Source: Aplectana chamaeleonis (taxonomy: Eukaryota; Nematoda; Chromadorea; Rhabditida; Cosmocercidae). From it: a stretch of 64,000 bases of DNA. The notes beneath the pieces are model-generated. The model ran no database searches. It was not told the DNA's origin and worked only from the letters and a program-made list of their open reading frames with translations. Of the stretch, positions 11,301 to 22,578 are shown piece by piece. The stretch is from NCBI GenBank assembly GCA_029168955.1, contig JAPDOI010001229.1, positions 62,001-126,000 of the forward strand. Direction: 5' to 3'. The position numbers and the translations under genes are program-made. Numbering within the stretch: position 1 is the stretch's first letter; the number at the start of each line of letters is the position of its first letter.

Positions 11301-14300
11301 TCAATCCCATCACACGCTGATCATGCCCATCTTTAAGTGGACTCTTCGTATAAATTGAAGTTCCGTTTTTTGATCTTTGCGAAAGAGTTTCCGCAGTAAA
11401 GAGTCGGACTCGCCTATGACGCTATCTCCATAAACATTGCTCATATACCGAGCTGCTTAGGCAGCTACATATCCCCTCCCTTTCCTCAGTCCTAGATCAG
11501 AACCTCTATGAAGAACCCTGAAGTCCTGTGATGTGCAATAGATCATTTTTGAAAAGCACGTCTCAGGAAGCAAACTCATGTCTATTAATAAGCGAACTCA
11601 GGGAAAACCTGAATAATGCCACTTCACGCAACTGCGTGAAAAAATCTGCACGCACAGGAATTTCTCAGTTATACATACATGCTTGTGATGTCAAAAATGT
11701 AAAAGTTCTGGGAATGCGTTTAAAATCCACACGAAAATTCATTTGAATTAAGATCCATTTCCGAGATAGAACTTTTGAATAGATGCTGCTTGCGGTTTTT
11801 CCTGAATTTCTTCCCTTCAAAGACCACGTGCTTAGCAATAATTTTGTTCGAAGGAATTAGAGAAAGAACTTGTTTTCTTCAGAGAAATGCTACAGCTGTT
11901 CGTCACCTCAGTTGCAACTGCGATGGGTGAGTTTTTCCTGTTCGAAAAAATGTTCATTGTTTATTGAATTGTTTTTCTTTCCTCTCAGCCGAAAGACGAG
12001 GAAACGAATCGACTGCAGTTTTTGAGGGAATTCCCATGGTACGCCAACGAAAGCTGTGACCAGGTTGGTTTACCCGGAAGATTCGAAGCTGCTGTCTAGC
12101 TTTTTACAGCGTAGCCATCACGAAAATAATGCGTTGACGGCTGACAGAGCGACAGGCGTAAGACAAAAATGTTGCGGTTATTAGAAGGGTATGGACCTTT
12201 TCTCGAAAGGTGAATTGCCCTAGGAGTAACGTTTGGTGAACTTCACGGTACATATCGTGTTCGGATATTTCAGGCGAGAATCGGAGCTCGGTTGTCTACC
12301 GTGAAACGCCAGCGAAAACAACTGTATGTACGTGAAGATCAATTCTAACCCAAAAAATATTCTGCCTTTTAGGGCAAAACTTCCAGTATCGTTTACTCAC
12401 ACATGCTCCATTTCAATTTTCCGGTCCTTCTGAATGGAATGGTTTTATTCTCGGCATAGACGATTTTTTATTTGAATTTTTTAGACCTTTCGCTACTTGG
12501 GTATATTGGAAATTCCAGCTGATCGTCTTTGACTTTCGACTGAGCCGAGGCACAATCTTGCTGAATGTTTTTTGCAATTATGCAACAGATCGTTTATCCG
12601 CCTAACATAATTTTTTCCTTGCATTTTGATTTGTTTTGTCAGTTTTCTGAGGTGCGTCCAAATGCGAATGTCGGCGCTCGCGCTCGGCGTGCGTGCCGTG
12701 CAACCGTCGCTTCGGGCCTTCCTGGACGAGTTGCACCTAAAAACAAGAGGTGAATGTTTTTTTCCTTGTTCTATCTTCTACTTTGGGAGTTAATGGGGTA
12801 GGTTCTACTCAGAAAAATGAAAACAAGTTACTTGTAACATATCTGAGCCGATGTAAGTTACTTGCGACTTATCTCAGGTCATTTAAGGTACATGTAACAT
12901 ATCGGAAGCGCACCGCACGCAAAATCTCGCCGATATGCTTCATGTATCTTTAATGACCTGAGATAAGTCACAAGTAACTTACATCGGGTCAGATATGTTA
13001 CAAGTAACTTGTTTTCGATTTCTGAGAGGACACTGTGTGCAGTGCGCCTGTGTTACATGTAACTTAAATGACACATTATAAGCCGCAAGTAACTTAAATC
13101 GGCGGAGAAGATATTTACAAGGGGTATGTACGACGCACACGAGGCATCAGCCTTACGACTGGCGTTGCTGTTGGTTCAATCGCCCAAGTTTGAAGTACTT
13201 GACCCCACAACAGCAGGGAAGGCCCCGCACAACACTTTTTTGCGTAGTGTGTGGTCTGAGACACGCTCTCTGCGTCGCGTGTCGTCTGCGTCACGTGATG
13301 GCCACCCATATTGAAAATATAAATGTAAGTTATATGTAATATACGTGTAACTTACATGCAATATAAATTTATGTTACATGTAATATAATTGTATGTTACA
13401 TGCAATACAAATGTTAGTTACATGAAACATCCAAGTAAGTTACATTTACATTACAAGTAACTTGTTTTGATTTTTCTGAGTAATTAGCTTATTTTGAGGT
13501 TCTTGTAGCCATGGGTTGAGGATGTCTTCGTTTTGCTGAGAACGATGGGTGGGGAATTCCTCACTTTTTGCACTGTTCTTTTCTTGTCTAAGATTTGTTT
13601 GGTCGGTTTCTTGTACTTTGTGATGAACTGTTAATGAACCACTGCAACCGATAGGTTTTTTGCCTCCAACCGTCTCTGGCTTCTGAAAAAATCTAAGATT
13701 TGGTCAAAGAGGTCATTTCGAAAAATATGTTTTGCCAAATGTGTTAGGTAATGCAAGTAAGGCGCGATCTCTGAACAATTGGAAGTTATATACTGTTTGC
13801 AAGTCTGCAGCGAAATCTGAATTTTCTATTCCGAAAGGATGTCTGAGTTCAGAGAAATTCTGATTTTCTCCATCTCAGACACTCGTAGTTGTGTTCCGCC
13901 AGACCGCTGTCGCTTGCGCTTGTCTCGAGGCAGACGCCAGGTTTCCGGATGAAACAGTGGCTTCTTTTTCGGAGAAAATCAGACAGGCGTTATAGAAAGC
14001 GCTAAAGAGTAATGTCTCGGGATAAATAGCCGACGTTATGCGGCAACAAATTCGGTCTTTATACAGCAGCGGTCTGTCGGAATACAACTACGAGTGTCTA
14101 AGATTAATAGGAGACTGGGTGTGAAAAAACACGCGTAATGGATAAGCTCACATTTTGTTCTTCCCAAAATACGAAGGACTGACCGACTACATCTCAGACC
14201 AAAAAAAAACTGAGAAAATCGGAACCCACCGGTTCCCCCAAATCTGGGTCCTTTATTCATGGCTATGAAAATCTCACAAACAGCTGTTAAAAACACTTCG

Positions 14301-17300
14301 TAGCAAAAACGCACCTGAAATTCTGGGAAATGGGGTAAGAAACGGGAATAGCAGATACTTACAGCTGCAGCCAGTCGTTTCCCACCAGGTGAAACCCGCC
14401 CACAAATTCCTAATGCAATGACCGCTTGACGCGCACGCCGATCTCGTGGGCAGACGTTCGCTTTCGGACGCATTTTATATACTCATCAGAACATTGGGTG
14501 GCCCAAACTTCTCGCCCCGTACAGGCTACCCATCGCACCGCGAAGTTTTCGCTTCTTCTTCACCGTTACATGTTTTGCGGAGTAGTCAATGTTTTCTAAA
14601 ATTCAATCAGCACACCAGCATTACGCCATCTGTAGATGCGGAACAAAACAGTTGCGGCACTGCGAAGAGGTTTAATTCGCGGTTCGTGCGAGCCCAGATA
14701 TGCCATAACCTGAAAAAAAATGAATGATATAGGGTTGATTCTGATAGAAGAAGTTCTGAAAATGAATTCTTTCTTTGAAGGGTAGGTCGTATAGCAAAAC
14801 TGTGTGGAATCCCGTAGTTATGGATCCTGATGTAGTCCAAAAGTGTCAAATATCTAGGTGAAGAACCGACTACCTGTTGTGGATTGTCCGAATAGTGTCT
14901 GCATCAAGGCAGTGATAACTGAGCCGCCTGCAAAACGTGACGTTTGCGGTCAGTTTTTTTACCCTTTACTGCTTTGGTACTACTAGGGTTGTACCCAACC
15001 CAATTGTCCTTTTTTTAGTTCAAGGATCCGCCATTGTACGGGATTGCTGGAGTCGAGTAATCGGACGGGAAGGCGACATGTTTGCGTTGGATCCGAAAGC
15101 ACGGAAAAATATGGTGAGCCTTATGAATTTTTAATTTCCTTTTTGTCTCCAATATGCTACATACTTCTCTTTATAATGCAAGTCATCCCAAAATCTTCTC
15201 TTTTTTTGAACACTAGGAGCATCCTCATTTGTGCCATAATAAAGAAATTAAGATAGAAGGAGAGAAACACGAAAATTTTTTCTCAAGAAACGGTTTCCGA
15301 ATTTTCACTATTCTTCGCTCCTCAGCAACTACCGTAATCGTTTGGTGTGACTGTGCCCCGCTTCTCCCTAGAAAAGTGTTCAATGCGTGCCGCGACGCGA
15401 CTGCCCATGCTGTCCGCAGCTAAGCGATCTCCCTCGCAGACAAACGGTTTGCTCCTTTTCTTAGCGTGGTTTACATGGTGAATTGTGGTCTGCAGCTGTT
15501 GAAGATATCGTTTGCACTGAAAACCATTTCCCATTCTTCAAGCTCGATTCCATGAATGAGTCCAGAAGACCACACCAGAGAATGTCGGCGCTTTTAAAAG
15601 TTAGAGTTAGGCATCTATCGTATTTCTCCCCGCAAGCGTGGCACGCGTGAGAAACGCGGTTAGACTATGAGAGTTCTCACCGCGCAGGACGCGCGTGCCG
15701 CCCACCCAGCACGGCCATAGCTTCACCTCCCAAACCGCAATGGTTGTTTCACCATTTGGCTCAACACTCGTTTGTCAGTTTAAAGGCAGTGGTCACGATG
15801 AAAAACGTTATCGAAAAAGTTACAAAAATCAGCTTAGATCAAAAACAGCTGAAAAACTATGAAGGTAGAGCGGTGGAAAAGGGGCTAGAAATAGAGATTT
15901 TAAGGCCCAAATCGCCACTTCGTGCACACGTGCACAGCGATGACGAAAAAGATCGCCGTCTCATGCCGAGCAGTCAAAAATCATCGACATTCAGAGGAAG
16001 AAATAAATGTAAATTTACCTAATAAAACCAGTTGAGCAATGAAAGAAAGCGTTCCAGTCAATGTTCTTGATTAGTTGTGTAAATGAATCCGAAGGTTCAG
16101 TGATTGAAATTCAAATTCAAGTCAGCTGATGTTCTTGATATAAGAGGTCATCGGTGCCGATGTTATGGAGTGGGCTCGTCCACCATCAAAAGACAAGAAA
16201 TCTCAGGCTTCAATTTCGGCCCAAAACAGTGTTTTTTCGCGATTTTTTCTTATAGGTCCTACTACTCGAGACCCAGAAAAGGGTTTAGAGAGAGAAAGAC
16301 GACAAGCATATTTGATCGCGTCCACTGCCTTTAAGTCCACTCCAACATGAATGATTCTGGGACTATCCTGCGCTACCACATATGGCAAGAATTTCTGTGC
16401 ATGCTACAGTTGAAGCCCAACTTTAATCCGCACCACCCTGGCGGTGCCGCCGTAGATTTCGTAGTTGTTTCCCGCGCTCGGAGCGCGGTTAGAAGATTCA
16501 TAGGTCATCGTTCGTCTCGCGCGTGCCGCGCTTGCAGTGAGGACTATGAAAGATGTCTTATGAGGTTGGGAGGGGTTACAGATGAGGATCTGCCACCAGT
16601 TCTCACCAGTCATCTATCACTTTTTCATAGAATGTCGATGCGAAAGTCAAACAACATGAAAAACAGTCACGGCACAGACTCCTCGTGCAGAAGAACTTCA
16701 AAAATGACAGTGACAATGCCTCCTAATTGAGAAAACTTAGAAGATGATTTTCGCGCGAAATTCAAATCCAGTTTTACGGTGTATTCATGCTGATTTTTCT
16801 CGTAAATGAAGGTTTTCCAGTTGAGCTTCCAACAATTTCGTTCAAGAGAGGCCAAACTACACAAAAACGGAAAAATGATATATAGTTTTCTGCGCGCGTG
16901 ATGCCTTTAATGTCCACCGCCCAGGGAAAACGCCGTGGTACGGTAGCAGCGGTGATTACAGTGGGTAAACAGTAGTTTTATCAACATTTCAGTTTTGGCT
17001 CGAAACATTTCTGTGGAGGTTATCTGGGGAGCTGAACACGAGTCTGAGGTCCATTTACCTAAGGTTGCCTACGCCAGCTAAATAGCATTATATATACCGT
17101 AACTTAGAGTAAGCCTCAGAATATCCAGAAGCGAACTCCACCCATACGTGTTCGGGACCCGACTGAACCACAGAAACAAGCTCTGAGCCAAATCCGATTT
17201 AGTTTTTCCGAACATACTAAGAATTTTCTGAATAGGACCCTTGCGTAATCGCCTATATGAGGAGACCCACAATTACTCGGCTGAGAGGTCTTCAGCAGCA

Positions 17301-18980
17301 GTAAACATAAAGCATAGCTCCCTCATTTTAAGCCAGTCGAAGTAGGGCATATCGCGCTTATCATTTCAAAATCTCCTTATCACTGTTATATTTTGCCCTG
17401 ACTGACCGCTCCAAAAACTTGCTCCACCCGGACTCATCCGAGCAAGCTAGACATTAGATTTGAAAGCATCATTGTAGGTACATTAGCTTGTATGAACTTC
17501 GTTGGAAACGGCGTTTACGACCAAATGTGCTTCACTATGTAGTCAGCATATGTACTGTCGTTCTCGCGGCCGAATTCCGGTCCGCATTTGCGGTGTACGG
17601 CTGTTTCATCATGCGGCACGTCAAAATCGTGCTGGGACCACTTGGTTCCGACACGATTCACCTTTCTCCCAGCACGGTTTTCACGTGTCGCATGATGCAA
17701 CAGCCGTACTCCGCAATTGCGGACCGGAATTTGGCTCCGAGAACGATAGCATATCTGGCGCTTTGCTGTAGTCTAACATTGATTGGCCAAACAGTCGACA
17801 TTATAGGTGTTTCGCGGTTTCCTTTTTTTTTCCTTGTTTCTTTCCAATTCATGTTTGTTTCCTTCTTGTTGGGTGTTGAGGGAAAAGATTTCTCTTCATG
17901 TGGGTCGGGGACTTGCAGTATTTTGGGCTTTCCAAGGATTTTTTCAACATTTCCTTTCAGCATTCTAGAAAATTGTCAAAATGATGGTCATCTCTTGGGC
18001 TTTATATTTGGACTGGTAGTAACGCATCTTCTAGGCACTTTTTGAATGTTTTAACCATTGAATCCAATTTCGCCTTCTATTAGCCATGATCATAGCGTTT
18101 TCGATGAGTTCAGGGGGTATATCTATAAGTGCAAAACCTGTCTATTACTTGAATATGCTTCCTGTTTTGTTTGCTTTGCCTATAAGAGAACACATGGGGC
18201 GTTTAAAGCATTCGCTATGTTAGATGGTTTTCTTCCTTTTTAATGCTCTCTTCAACCCTGAAAAAAAACCCGCTCCCTACACACGTAGGAAATTCCCTAC
18301 CGGTAACACGTTGTAACCCGAGACCAGTAAATATAAACCGGTAGGATACAAGAAAAAAAGGCAGAAACCGGAATACACCTCAGATAAAGTCGGTCCGAAT
18401 GCGAATGTCCGCCAACGTGGGCCGGGGTGCGTGTCCAGTGGCCCTCGCAACTCTTGGTTTTACGAATCAAAGAGCGGGATAACTACACGAATAGTGAATG
18501 ATATCCCAGTCAGCTGTCTGCAGCCGTGGAATAGTTCGTCCGGAAAATTGCTTACGCGAAGGTCGCTCGACACGCACGCCGACTGCTTGGGCGGGCAGTC
18601 TCATTCGGGCTCACCTTATAAACCGTTCAACAGATCAATGGTAGAATTCGGAAAATGCCCAAATCTGTTCTCATCTAGCTGGAGAGTCTAGGATTTGCAG
18701 GATTCTCCGGTACGAGACCTCTGCAAATGGGCGAGAAAGCGCCAGAATCCTTAGAGTGTTAAAGGCACCTCTTCTTTCTGTGGCAGTGGACTGCATGTGA
18801 GAAAAACGATTTGAAATGTCGCTGTTCCAGGTAAAACTGAGTGAGGACACGGAAGCGCAACGAATACTGGGTGTGATCTACACCTGTCAAGGGTTCCTCT
18901 GCAACGTGTCCACATTGCCATCTTGTCAATTACTTATTGCCTTGCCTTTATTGTTATTATACGGTGCTGCTTTGCTCTGA
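5330..18980 (+). CDS. Ly-6/uPAR-like small secreted, probably GPI-anchored protein
   Basis: Six exons join in phase: 5330-5378, 11883-11926, 11989-12063, 14858-14936, 15019-15113 and 18831-18980, giving 163 residues. Exon 1 is a signal peptide (MFLLLFLYSSSISVST). Exon 2 opens with KCYSC, the usual start of nematode Ly-6-type domains. Further cysteines lie in NESCDQ, DCPNSVC, RDCW and YTCQGFLCN, giving eight in the domain; the CxxxxCN ending is typical. The tail is hydrophobic (LLIALPLLLLYGAALL), as expected for a GPI signal. Exon 4 could instead end at 14948, which adds one unpaired cysteine, so 14936 is preferred. Known members act outside the cell, in membrane or channel modulation. Introns 1, 3 and 5 are swollen by MITEs. 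An AATAAA lies at 19192. The family call is from motifs only. Confidence 0.7.
5833..6365 (+). mobile_element. MITE-1, copy 1
   Basis: Ends are AAGGCAGTGGTCACGATGAA and CGCAACCACTGCCTTTAA. The interior shares blocks such as GAAAACAGCTGAAAA, AAATCATCGACATTCAGAGG and GGGCTCGTCCAC with copies at 10303, 15779, 37564 and 56987. No transposase. It lies in intron 1 of the Ly-6-like gene. Confidence 0.8.
6560..7049 (+). mobile_element. MITE-2, copy 1
   Basis: Starts TTAAAGGCAGTGGTCACGAT and ends TATCGTGAACACTGCCTTTG. The interior has ACAATGCGTTGGC, GAACATGTTCA and ACGGAGCAAT blocks shared with copies at 7045, 8386, 9145 and 20811. Confidence 0.8.
7045..7535 (+). mobile_element. MITE-2, copy 2 (tandem with copy 1)
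   Basis: Begins in the last bases of copy 1, so the two elements share one boundary (..CTTTGAAGGC..). Same orientation and diverged interior. It ends CCGTGAACACTGCCTTTAAA. Confidence 0.8.
7722..8114 (-). mobile_element. MITE-3, copy 1
   Basis: Ends are GTTAAAGGCACAGTTCAACC and TATCGTGAACTCTGCCTCAA. The interior matches 62141-62637 in inverse orientation, including a GCAGCCGATGTATGCGAGCT block. Confidence 0.65.
8386..8869 (-). mobile_element. MITE-2, copy 3
   Basis: Reverse-oriented copy: GTTAAAGACAGTC at the left and CATGAACACTGGCTTCAA at the right, with the CAACTAGTTCAGGCCAGAGA and TTTCTCGCCGTTTCTTC blocks of MITE-2. Confidence 0.7.
9145..9603 (+). mobile_element. MITE-2, copy 4 (old)
   Basis: More diverged than the others, but keeps CTAGTTGTCC, GCAAAACAGTATTAGTTA and an end reading TATCGTAAAGACTGTCTTTA. 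Confidence 0.55.
9636..9677. repeat. short perfect hairpin
   Basis: AACGCGTGCGCAAACGGC and its near-exact inverse flank a 7-base loop. It could form a stable stem; its role is unknown. Confidence 0.6.
9880..10155. mobile_element. small inverted-repeat element
   Basis: TTGCGACCAGGAATGAGCGG near 9891 is mirrored by CCGCTCATTCCCGATTGCGA near 10140. Inside, TTTTCGGAACGCGAAACGCG occurs twice as a direct repeat (about 10018 and 10114). Confidence 0.45.
10190..11214. mobile_element. MITE-7, copy 1, split by a MITE-1
   Basis: The left end TTGAAGACATCGTACGCGCA (then GAAAATCAC) is mirrored at the right by GTGATTTTCAGCGCGCATGA (then CACCTTTGA). The element is interrupted by the MITE-1 copy at 10303-10881. 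The end family TTTTCAGCGCG..ATGCCTTTAA also occurs at 16885, 55260 and 63444. Confidence 0.5.
10303..10881 (+). mobile_element. MITE-1, copy 2 (nested)
   Basis: Begins TTAAAGGCAGCGGTCACGAT and ends CGCGACCACTGCCTTTAG. The interior matches copy 1 at 5833. It sits inside MITE-7 copy 1, so it is the younger insertion. Confidence 0.8.
11215..11880. other. intron sequence, no gene seen
   Basis: Part of intron 1 of the Ly-6-like gene. A short ORF begins MLLAVFPEF near 11784, but it has no usable donor in the required phase, so 5330-5378 is preferred as the signal exon. Confidence 0.4.
12806..13482. mobile_element. palindromic element rich in TTACTTGTAA
   Basis: TIRs of about 32 bases start TACTCAGAAAAATGAAAACA at the left and end TTTTGATTTTTCTGAGTA at the right, with TA at both borders. 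The interior carries many inverted and direct copies of GTTACATGTAAC-like words and a second palindrome (12811-13024). Confidence 0.7.
13878..14104. mobile_element. fold-back element
   Basis: ACACTCGTAGTTGTGTTCCG near 13879 is mirrored by CGGAATACAACTACGAGTGT near 14079. Confidence 0.6.
15779..16334 (+). mobile_element. MITE-1, copy 3
   Basis: Begins TTTAAAGGCAGTGGTCACGA and ends CGCGTCCACTGCCTTTAA, with the family interior. It lies in the last intron of the Ly-6-like gene. Confidence 0.85.
16335..16911. repeat. region ending in a MITE-7 right terminus
   Basis: At 16885-16911 a terminus TTTTCTGCGCGCGTGATGCC then TTTAA is clear. A matching left end was not found, so only the right border can be defended. 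No exon is seen in between. Confidence 0.4.
17557..17747. mobile_element. MITE-8 fold-back, copy 1
   Basis: Arms contain GAATTCCGGTCCGCATTTGC and GCAATTGCGGACCGGAATTT; inner arms carry ATCGTGCTGGGA and TCCCAGCACG. Related copies are at 36663, 42432 and 53575. It lies in the last intron of the Ly-6-like gene. Confidence 0.75.
18385..18618. mobile_element. MITE-9 fold-back, copy 1
   Basis: The left arm GTCCGAATGCGAATGTCCGC is mirrored by GGGCGGGCAGTCTCATTCGG at the right. Same family as 31362 and 47271. Confidence 0.65.
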
Positions 18981-19191
18981 GACAGACTCCTCCGAATCTC
19001 GATGACCTCTTCTCAAAGAACAAATGCATTCTAAAAGTGCCATTCACCAGCTGCATATTCCTCTTTTATCTCTCTAGTATGGGTAGACGATTCTGAGCTG
19101 TATACATTCTAATGGGTGCATAATTACGGGTCATAATTTGTGAATGAAGATAATCTATTGTTCTTTATTATTACTGTAGTCGTGAGAGTAG

Positions 19192-19197
19192 AATAAA
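19192..19197 (+). terminator. polyadenylation signal AATAAA
   Basis: The canonical hexamer lies 212 bases after the stop codon of the Ly-6-like gene on the same strand. Confidence 0.55.
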
Positions 19198-19277
19198 TGT
19201 GGCTAAATGTTTATCACGCAATACCTTGCGAAATAGATTGATTTTCAACCACTTCGTTCGATTTTGAATTGTTTTAG

Positions 19278-19461
19278 AAGCGGAAGGCATCCGTGCAAAA
19301 TCCGCAACATGCACACTGCACGGGCAGGCATAACTATGTATGTAGAAGGTTCTTAGGCCATCGGAATACTTTGTTATGAGTTATTTTATGTGTGGTATCT
19401 GTAGGGCTTCTTTTTGAGCCCAGACACTCCTTCGCTATCTGACAAAAAGCAAACAAACTAA
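19278..19461 (+). CDS. possible two-exon fragment
   Basis: 19278-19337 follows TTGTTTTAG and ends before GTATGTAG; 19405-19461 follows ATCTGTAG and ends in TAA. The phases agree (KRKASV..GRHNY joined to GFFLSP..), giving 38 residues. No upstream exon was found, and the end overlaps a dispersed repeat, so this may be chance. Confidence 0.2.
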
Positions 19462-19589
19462 AACCATTCATTAAAAAATTACACAAGAATACATAAAAAA
19501 TGCTCACAAAACAGAACCCTACGTGTCCGATGGAACTTATTCAGAGGATCGTGGGGTCGTAATGGAGCACAACAGGCTTTCACCTCGAC

Positions 19590-19745
19590 GAGGATAGCGA
19601 GGGCAGTACGAGGGGAAGAGCTGCTGCTCGAGCAGCACGTGCTGCCTTTGTGCCGCTCTTAGCAGCACAAGCTGCTCTCGTCCTCCATTTGTCGCCTCAG
19701 GTGCTGCTCTTTTTTGTGGCAATCGTAGTGAGGTAACATTGCTCA
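19590..19745. repeat. AGCAGC-rich dispersed repeat, copy 1
   Basis: Shares GAGCTGCTGCT, AGCACGTGCTGCC and GGTAACA(C/T)TGCTCA with 19965-20095. A looser copy with AGCAGCAGTTGGGG words lies at 22720-22935. The flank at 19452-19530 also matches 32360-32440. Confidence 0.6.
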
Positions 19746-19964
19746 AAGTGCAGTATTTGAACAGCTAAGAGCATATTTTCAGCCAGCATGAGGAGTTTTT
19801 TCGTTTTGAGCATGCACATATAGACATCTGATTAGTTATATGTCAATTCACCATTTCCCTTTTCTTCCAAAAAGCAAGGTGTTTGGAATTAAAGGAATCG
19901 CTTGATCTTCATCTAAGACGACCGTGGGCTGTTAAGGAGCACGACTAGCCTCACTTTTACTAGA

Positions 19965-20095
19965 ATAGCGAGAGCAGTACAAAGGGGCGAGCTGCTGCTT
20001 GAGGAGCACGTGCTGCCCTCGTTCTCCATTCATCGCCCTAGCTGCTGCTCTGTGTTGCCGCCAGCACAGTGTGGTAACACTGCTCAGAGTGGTCC
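19965..20095. repeat. AGCAGC-rich dispersed repeat, copy 2
   Basis: Second member of the pair with 19590-19745, in the same orientation. Confidence 0.6.
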
Positions 20096-20228
20096 CTTAG
20101 GTAACTGCGACCGTAATCATAATCAACATGGAGAGTTTTTTCCTTCTAGAAACATAAACATGCCCACTCCCTTCGAGGTTGTATAGAGTTATACAACCAA
20201 TCTCCAGCTATATCACACGGGATACCTT

Positions 20229-20810
20229 GAAGGCAGTGTCCACGATCAAAACAGTTCGGATTTTCAGCGTAAATAGGAAGAACCGGGGCTCTCTGCATCA
20301 ATAATACTCGAAAACGGCTAAAAGCGATCATAAAATAGCCTTATACGGCCCTAAACTTGAATGTCCTCAACAGCTACCGATAGAAGTGCCTGACTGTAAA
20401 CCCGACTATAAGAAGGCAACCGATTGTCAAATGGGGTAGGTTTTGTTGAAGGGAGTGGATTGTAACCTCCTGGATGTATGTTGTTACCCCTAAAACCGAG
20501 TTTTCAGTAGTTTACGGATTGGTACCGGTTCAAAGAAAAGGGCGTAGCGTGAGCGCAACACTCAGGTTTAGGTCCGCACAGGTCTCTTTGTGCTCGTTCA
20601 AAGCCGCTTTTTTTCGACATTGCTGGTGTTTTCAAGTTTCCGAATCAGTGAGTGCATCTGAATGGTTTCTGCACACCTTCCCCGTTGTACACTTTTTCGA
20701 CAGTCCTGTTATCAGGTCGACTGTACCAATATCTGTAGCTCGCAAAAAACAATAGAGAGAGTTGAAGTCAAACGATTCCTACTCGTGAATCTGTAGCAAA
20801 AGTTTGTCAA
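20229..20810. other. MITE-4-like left end, then sequence without a gene
   Basis: 20229-20360 starts GAAGGCAGTGTCCACGATCA and has the TACGGCCCTAAACTTG block also seen near 2150, so it looks like a truncated MITE-4. Nothing supportable was found in 20360-20810. Confidence 0.4.
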
Positions 20811-21295
20811 TTTAAAGGCAGTGTTCAAGATAATTTTTGTCCCCGAGTTTTTCACATAAAACAATGCCTTGGCCTCCAAGTGTCACCAAAAGTACGAAGA
20901 AACAGCGAGAAACGCACTAAAACGTCGTATTTAAGTGACATTATTCTATAACATGGACTAGTTGTCCGATTGGATGAACATGTTCATGGTGGTTGTCACC
21001 GGTGGGAAATCGGGTCAATCGAAAATAGAATATTTAATGCAAAACAGGTTTATTTAGGACCCTATGGAAAGAACGGAGCAATAGAGTAGAGAATTGCAAA
21101 GGACGGGTCCACAAAAGATTTCGTTGACACAACAAACACTTTTTGTGATACTCAAGAGGCGGGGTGATACTTAAGGATTTCGTGTACTTCTGGTGCGTTT
21201 TTCTCAATTTCTCCGTCATTTTGGTTCTACCCGGAGGCCACTTAATCAATATGGCGAATAATCTCAAAATTGAGGATTATCGTAAACCCTTTAAT
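20811..21295 (+). mobile_element. MITE-2, copy 5
   Basis: TTTAAAGGCAGTGTTCAAGA at the left; at the right GATTATCGTAAACCCTTTAA, where a few end bases are missing. The interior closely follows copy 1 at 6560. Confidence 0.8.
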
Positions 21296-21708
21296 GCCAG
21301 TTTGTCTTCGAGTTAAAGGCCAGGCGCCGCCCGGTCGCCGTCGACCAGGACACGCTGCCAACCAATCGCCAAATCGCCGCGACCTGACGCTACTAACTGC
21401 CACAGGCTCAAAGCCATTTTTCAACTCTTCCATTTCATCTCCAACTGGTCGCCGTTCTATGACTCTCGCTGGCTAAACCTGCGGTGGCGGCCAACCCATT
21501 GCGCGGAGAGCTCACTTTTATCAGCGACCTCTTCAAAGATTTATGCAAGACTCACATTTTCGTTGCATCGAGTCTTCAAAAAAAAACTTTTGATACTTTA
21601 TTGATATAAATCAAACGCAGTTTCACTATGGAGAAAATGTCAATTTAGAATGGCACCCTCGAGAAAAGTAGCTATTTGAACGGTTGAGCTCGGCTAAAAA
21701 CCAATGAA

Positions 21709-22578
21709 TTATTCTGGATTGAGGATTGAGTCGTCATTCTCTTCGGATGGTGGTGGCGTGAAACCGGCCGAAAATTTGAGACGTGTTCGAATCTTCTGAA
21801 ATGATTAATTTAGCGTGTTTTTCCAGATTTGCAACATTTTGCCTTTTTTAAGTCTGGAAGGTGTGAGTCGGAAATAAAAAAAAACACCTACTTACTCTTA
21901 AAAGCGTTTCCATGAACTCAAACTTCACTCGCCTTTTCCATAGAAAAACGAATTGTTTTGGTTTTGGACGAAGAGTTGAATTTTTCAAATTTTTTGCCAA
22001 CAATTGAGCGAAATGGGGAATACATACCTTTTCTTAACGAAAAGCACAATGCTTACAGAAATTAAAGCCGACAGTTCTCAAAAACAACTTTGCAATGAAA
22101 TTAATAATTCGAACCCTTCCGAAAAATTTTCGCGACAATAATTTAGAAAAAAGAAAAAAATTTCAAGAAATTCTAAAATCGTTGTTTCTTGGAAGAAAAG
22201 AAATTACCATTTACAGGGAGATCAATCAATGCTGAATACTCTGATATGTTGATTTTTTTAACCCTGGACATTCTTCTATACAGTGTGAATTTCAGCGGCT
22301 TAAGAATATTATGAGGAGAATCGAAACGAGAGAAACAGATTATCACGCCTAATTCACATCTCTACAGTCACGAAACCGAGTGAAAACCAATTCTTGTTCA
22401 AGGTATAGAGAGATGCTGTGACAAGAAATGTTTTTGGAGACTCACATTCACTACTGACCGAGGCCTGTGTTGAACGGCCCTCGCAAACTCGTGCTGGATA
22501 CGAGGCCGCCTAGGGTGTGCATGAGACAGCCCGTAGTGCCAGCATCATTTCCTTCAACTGTCGCGAAGATCAATGGAT
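21709..22578 (-). CDS. 3' end of a probable single-pass membrane protein
   Basis: Four minus-strand exons join in phase: 22459-22578, 22028-22076, 21896-21932 and 21709-21795. They read an extracellular-looking segment (TVEGNDAGTTGCLMHTLGG), a short hydrophobic span (LSALISVSIVLFV) with a KKRR stop-transfer, then a charged tail with TPPPSEENDDSILNPE and a TAA. The donor GTAAGTAGG and the acceptor ATTTCAG of the last intron are good; the acceptor of the 37-base exon (GGAAAAG) is weak. No N-terminal exon was found upstream, where repeats begin. Product unidentified. Confidence 0.4.

Larger units (their letters stand above)
12648..14476. mobile_element. MITE-9-type arms enclosing 1.8 kb
   Basis: The left arm (12648-12735, GCGTCCAAATGCGAATGTCG..) is mirrored by a right arm (14402-14476, ..CGTTCGCTTTCGGACGCA). 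Both resemble the fold-backs at 18385 and 47271. They either bound one long element or are two half copies. The interval lies in intron 3 of the Ly-6-like gene. Confidence 0.4.

Noticed and set aside
14036..14473. 145-codon minus-strand ORF
   Set aside because: It spans a MITE-9 arm and a fold-back element inside an intron.
17881..18045. Hydrophobic terminal exon (LLGFIFGLVVTHLLGTF) for the Ly-6-like gene
   Set aside because: The exon at 18831-18980 joins in the same phase, carries the expected CxxxxCN ending and has a good acceptor.
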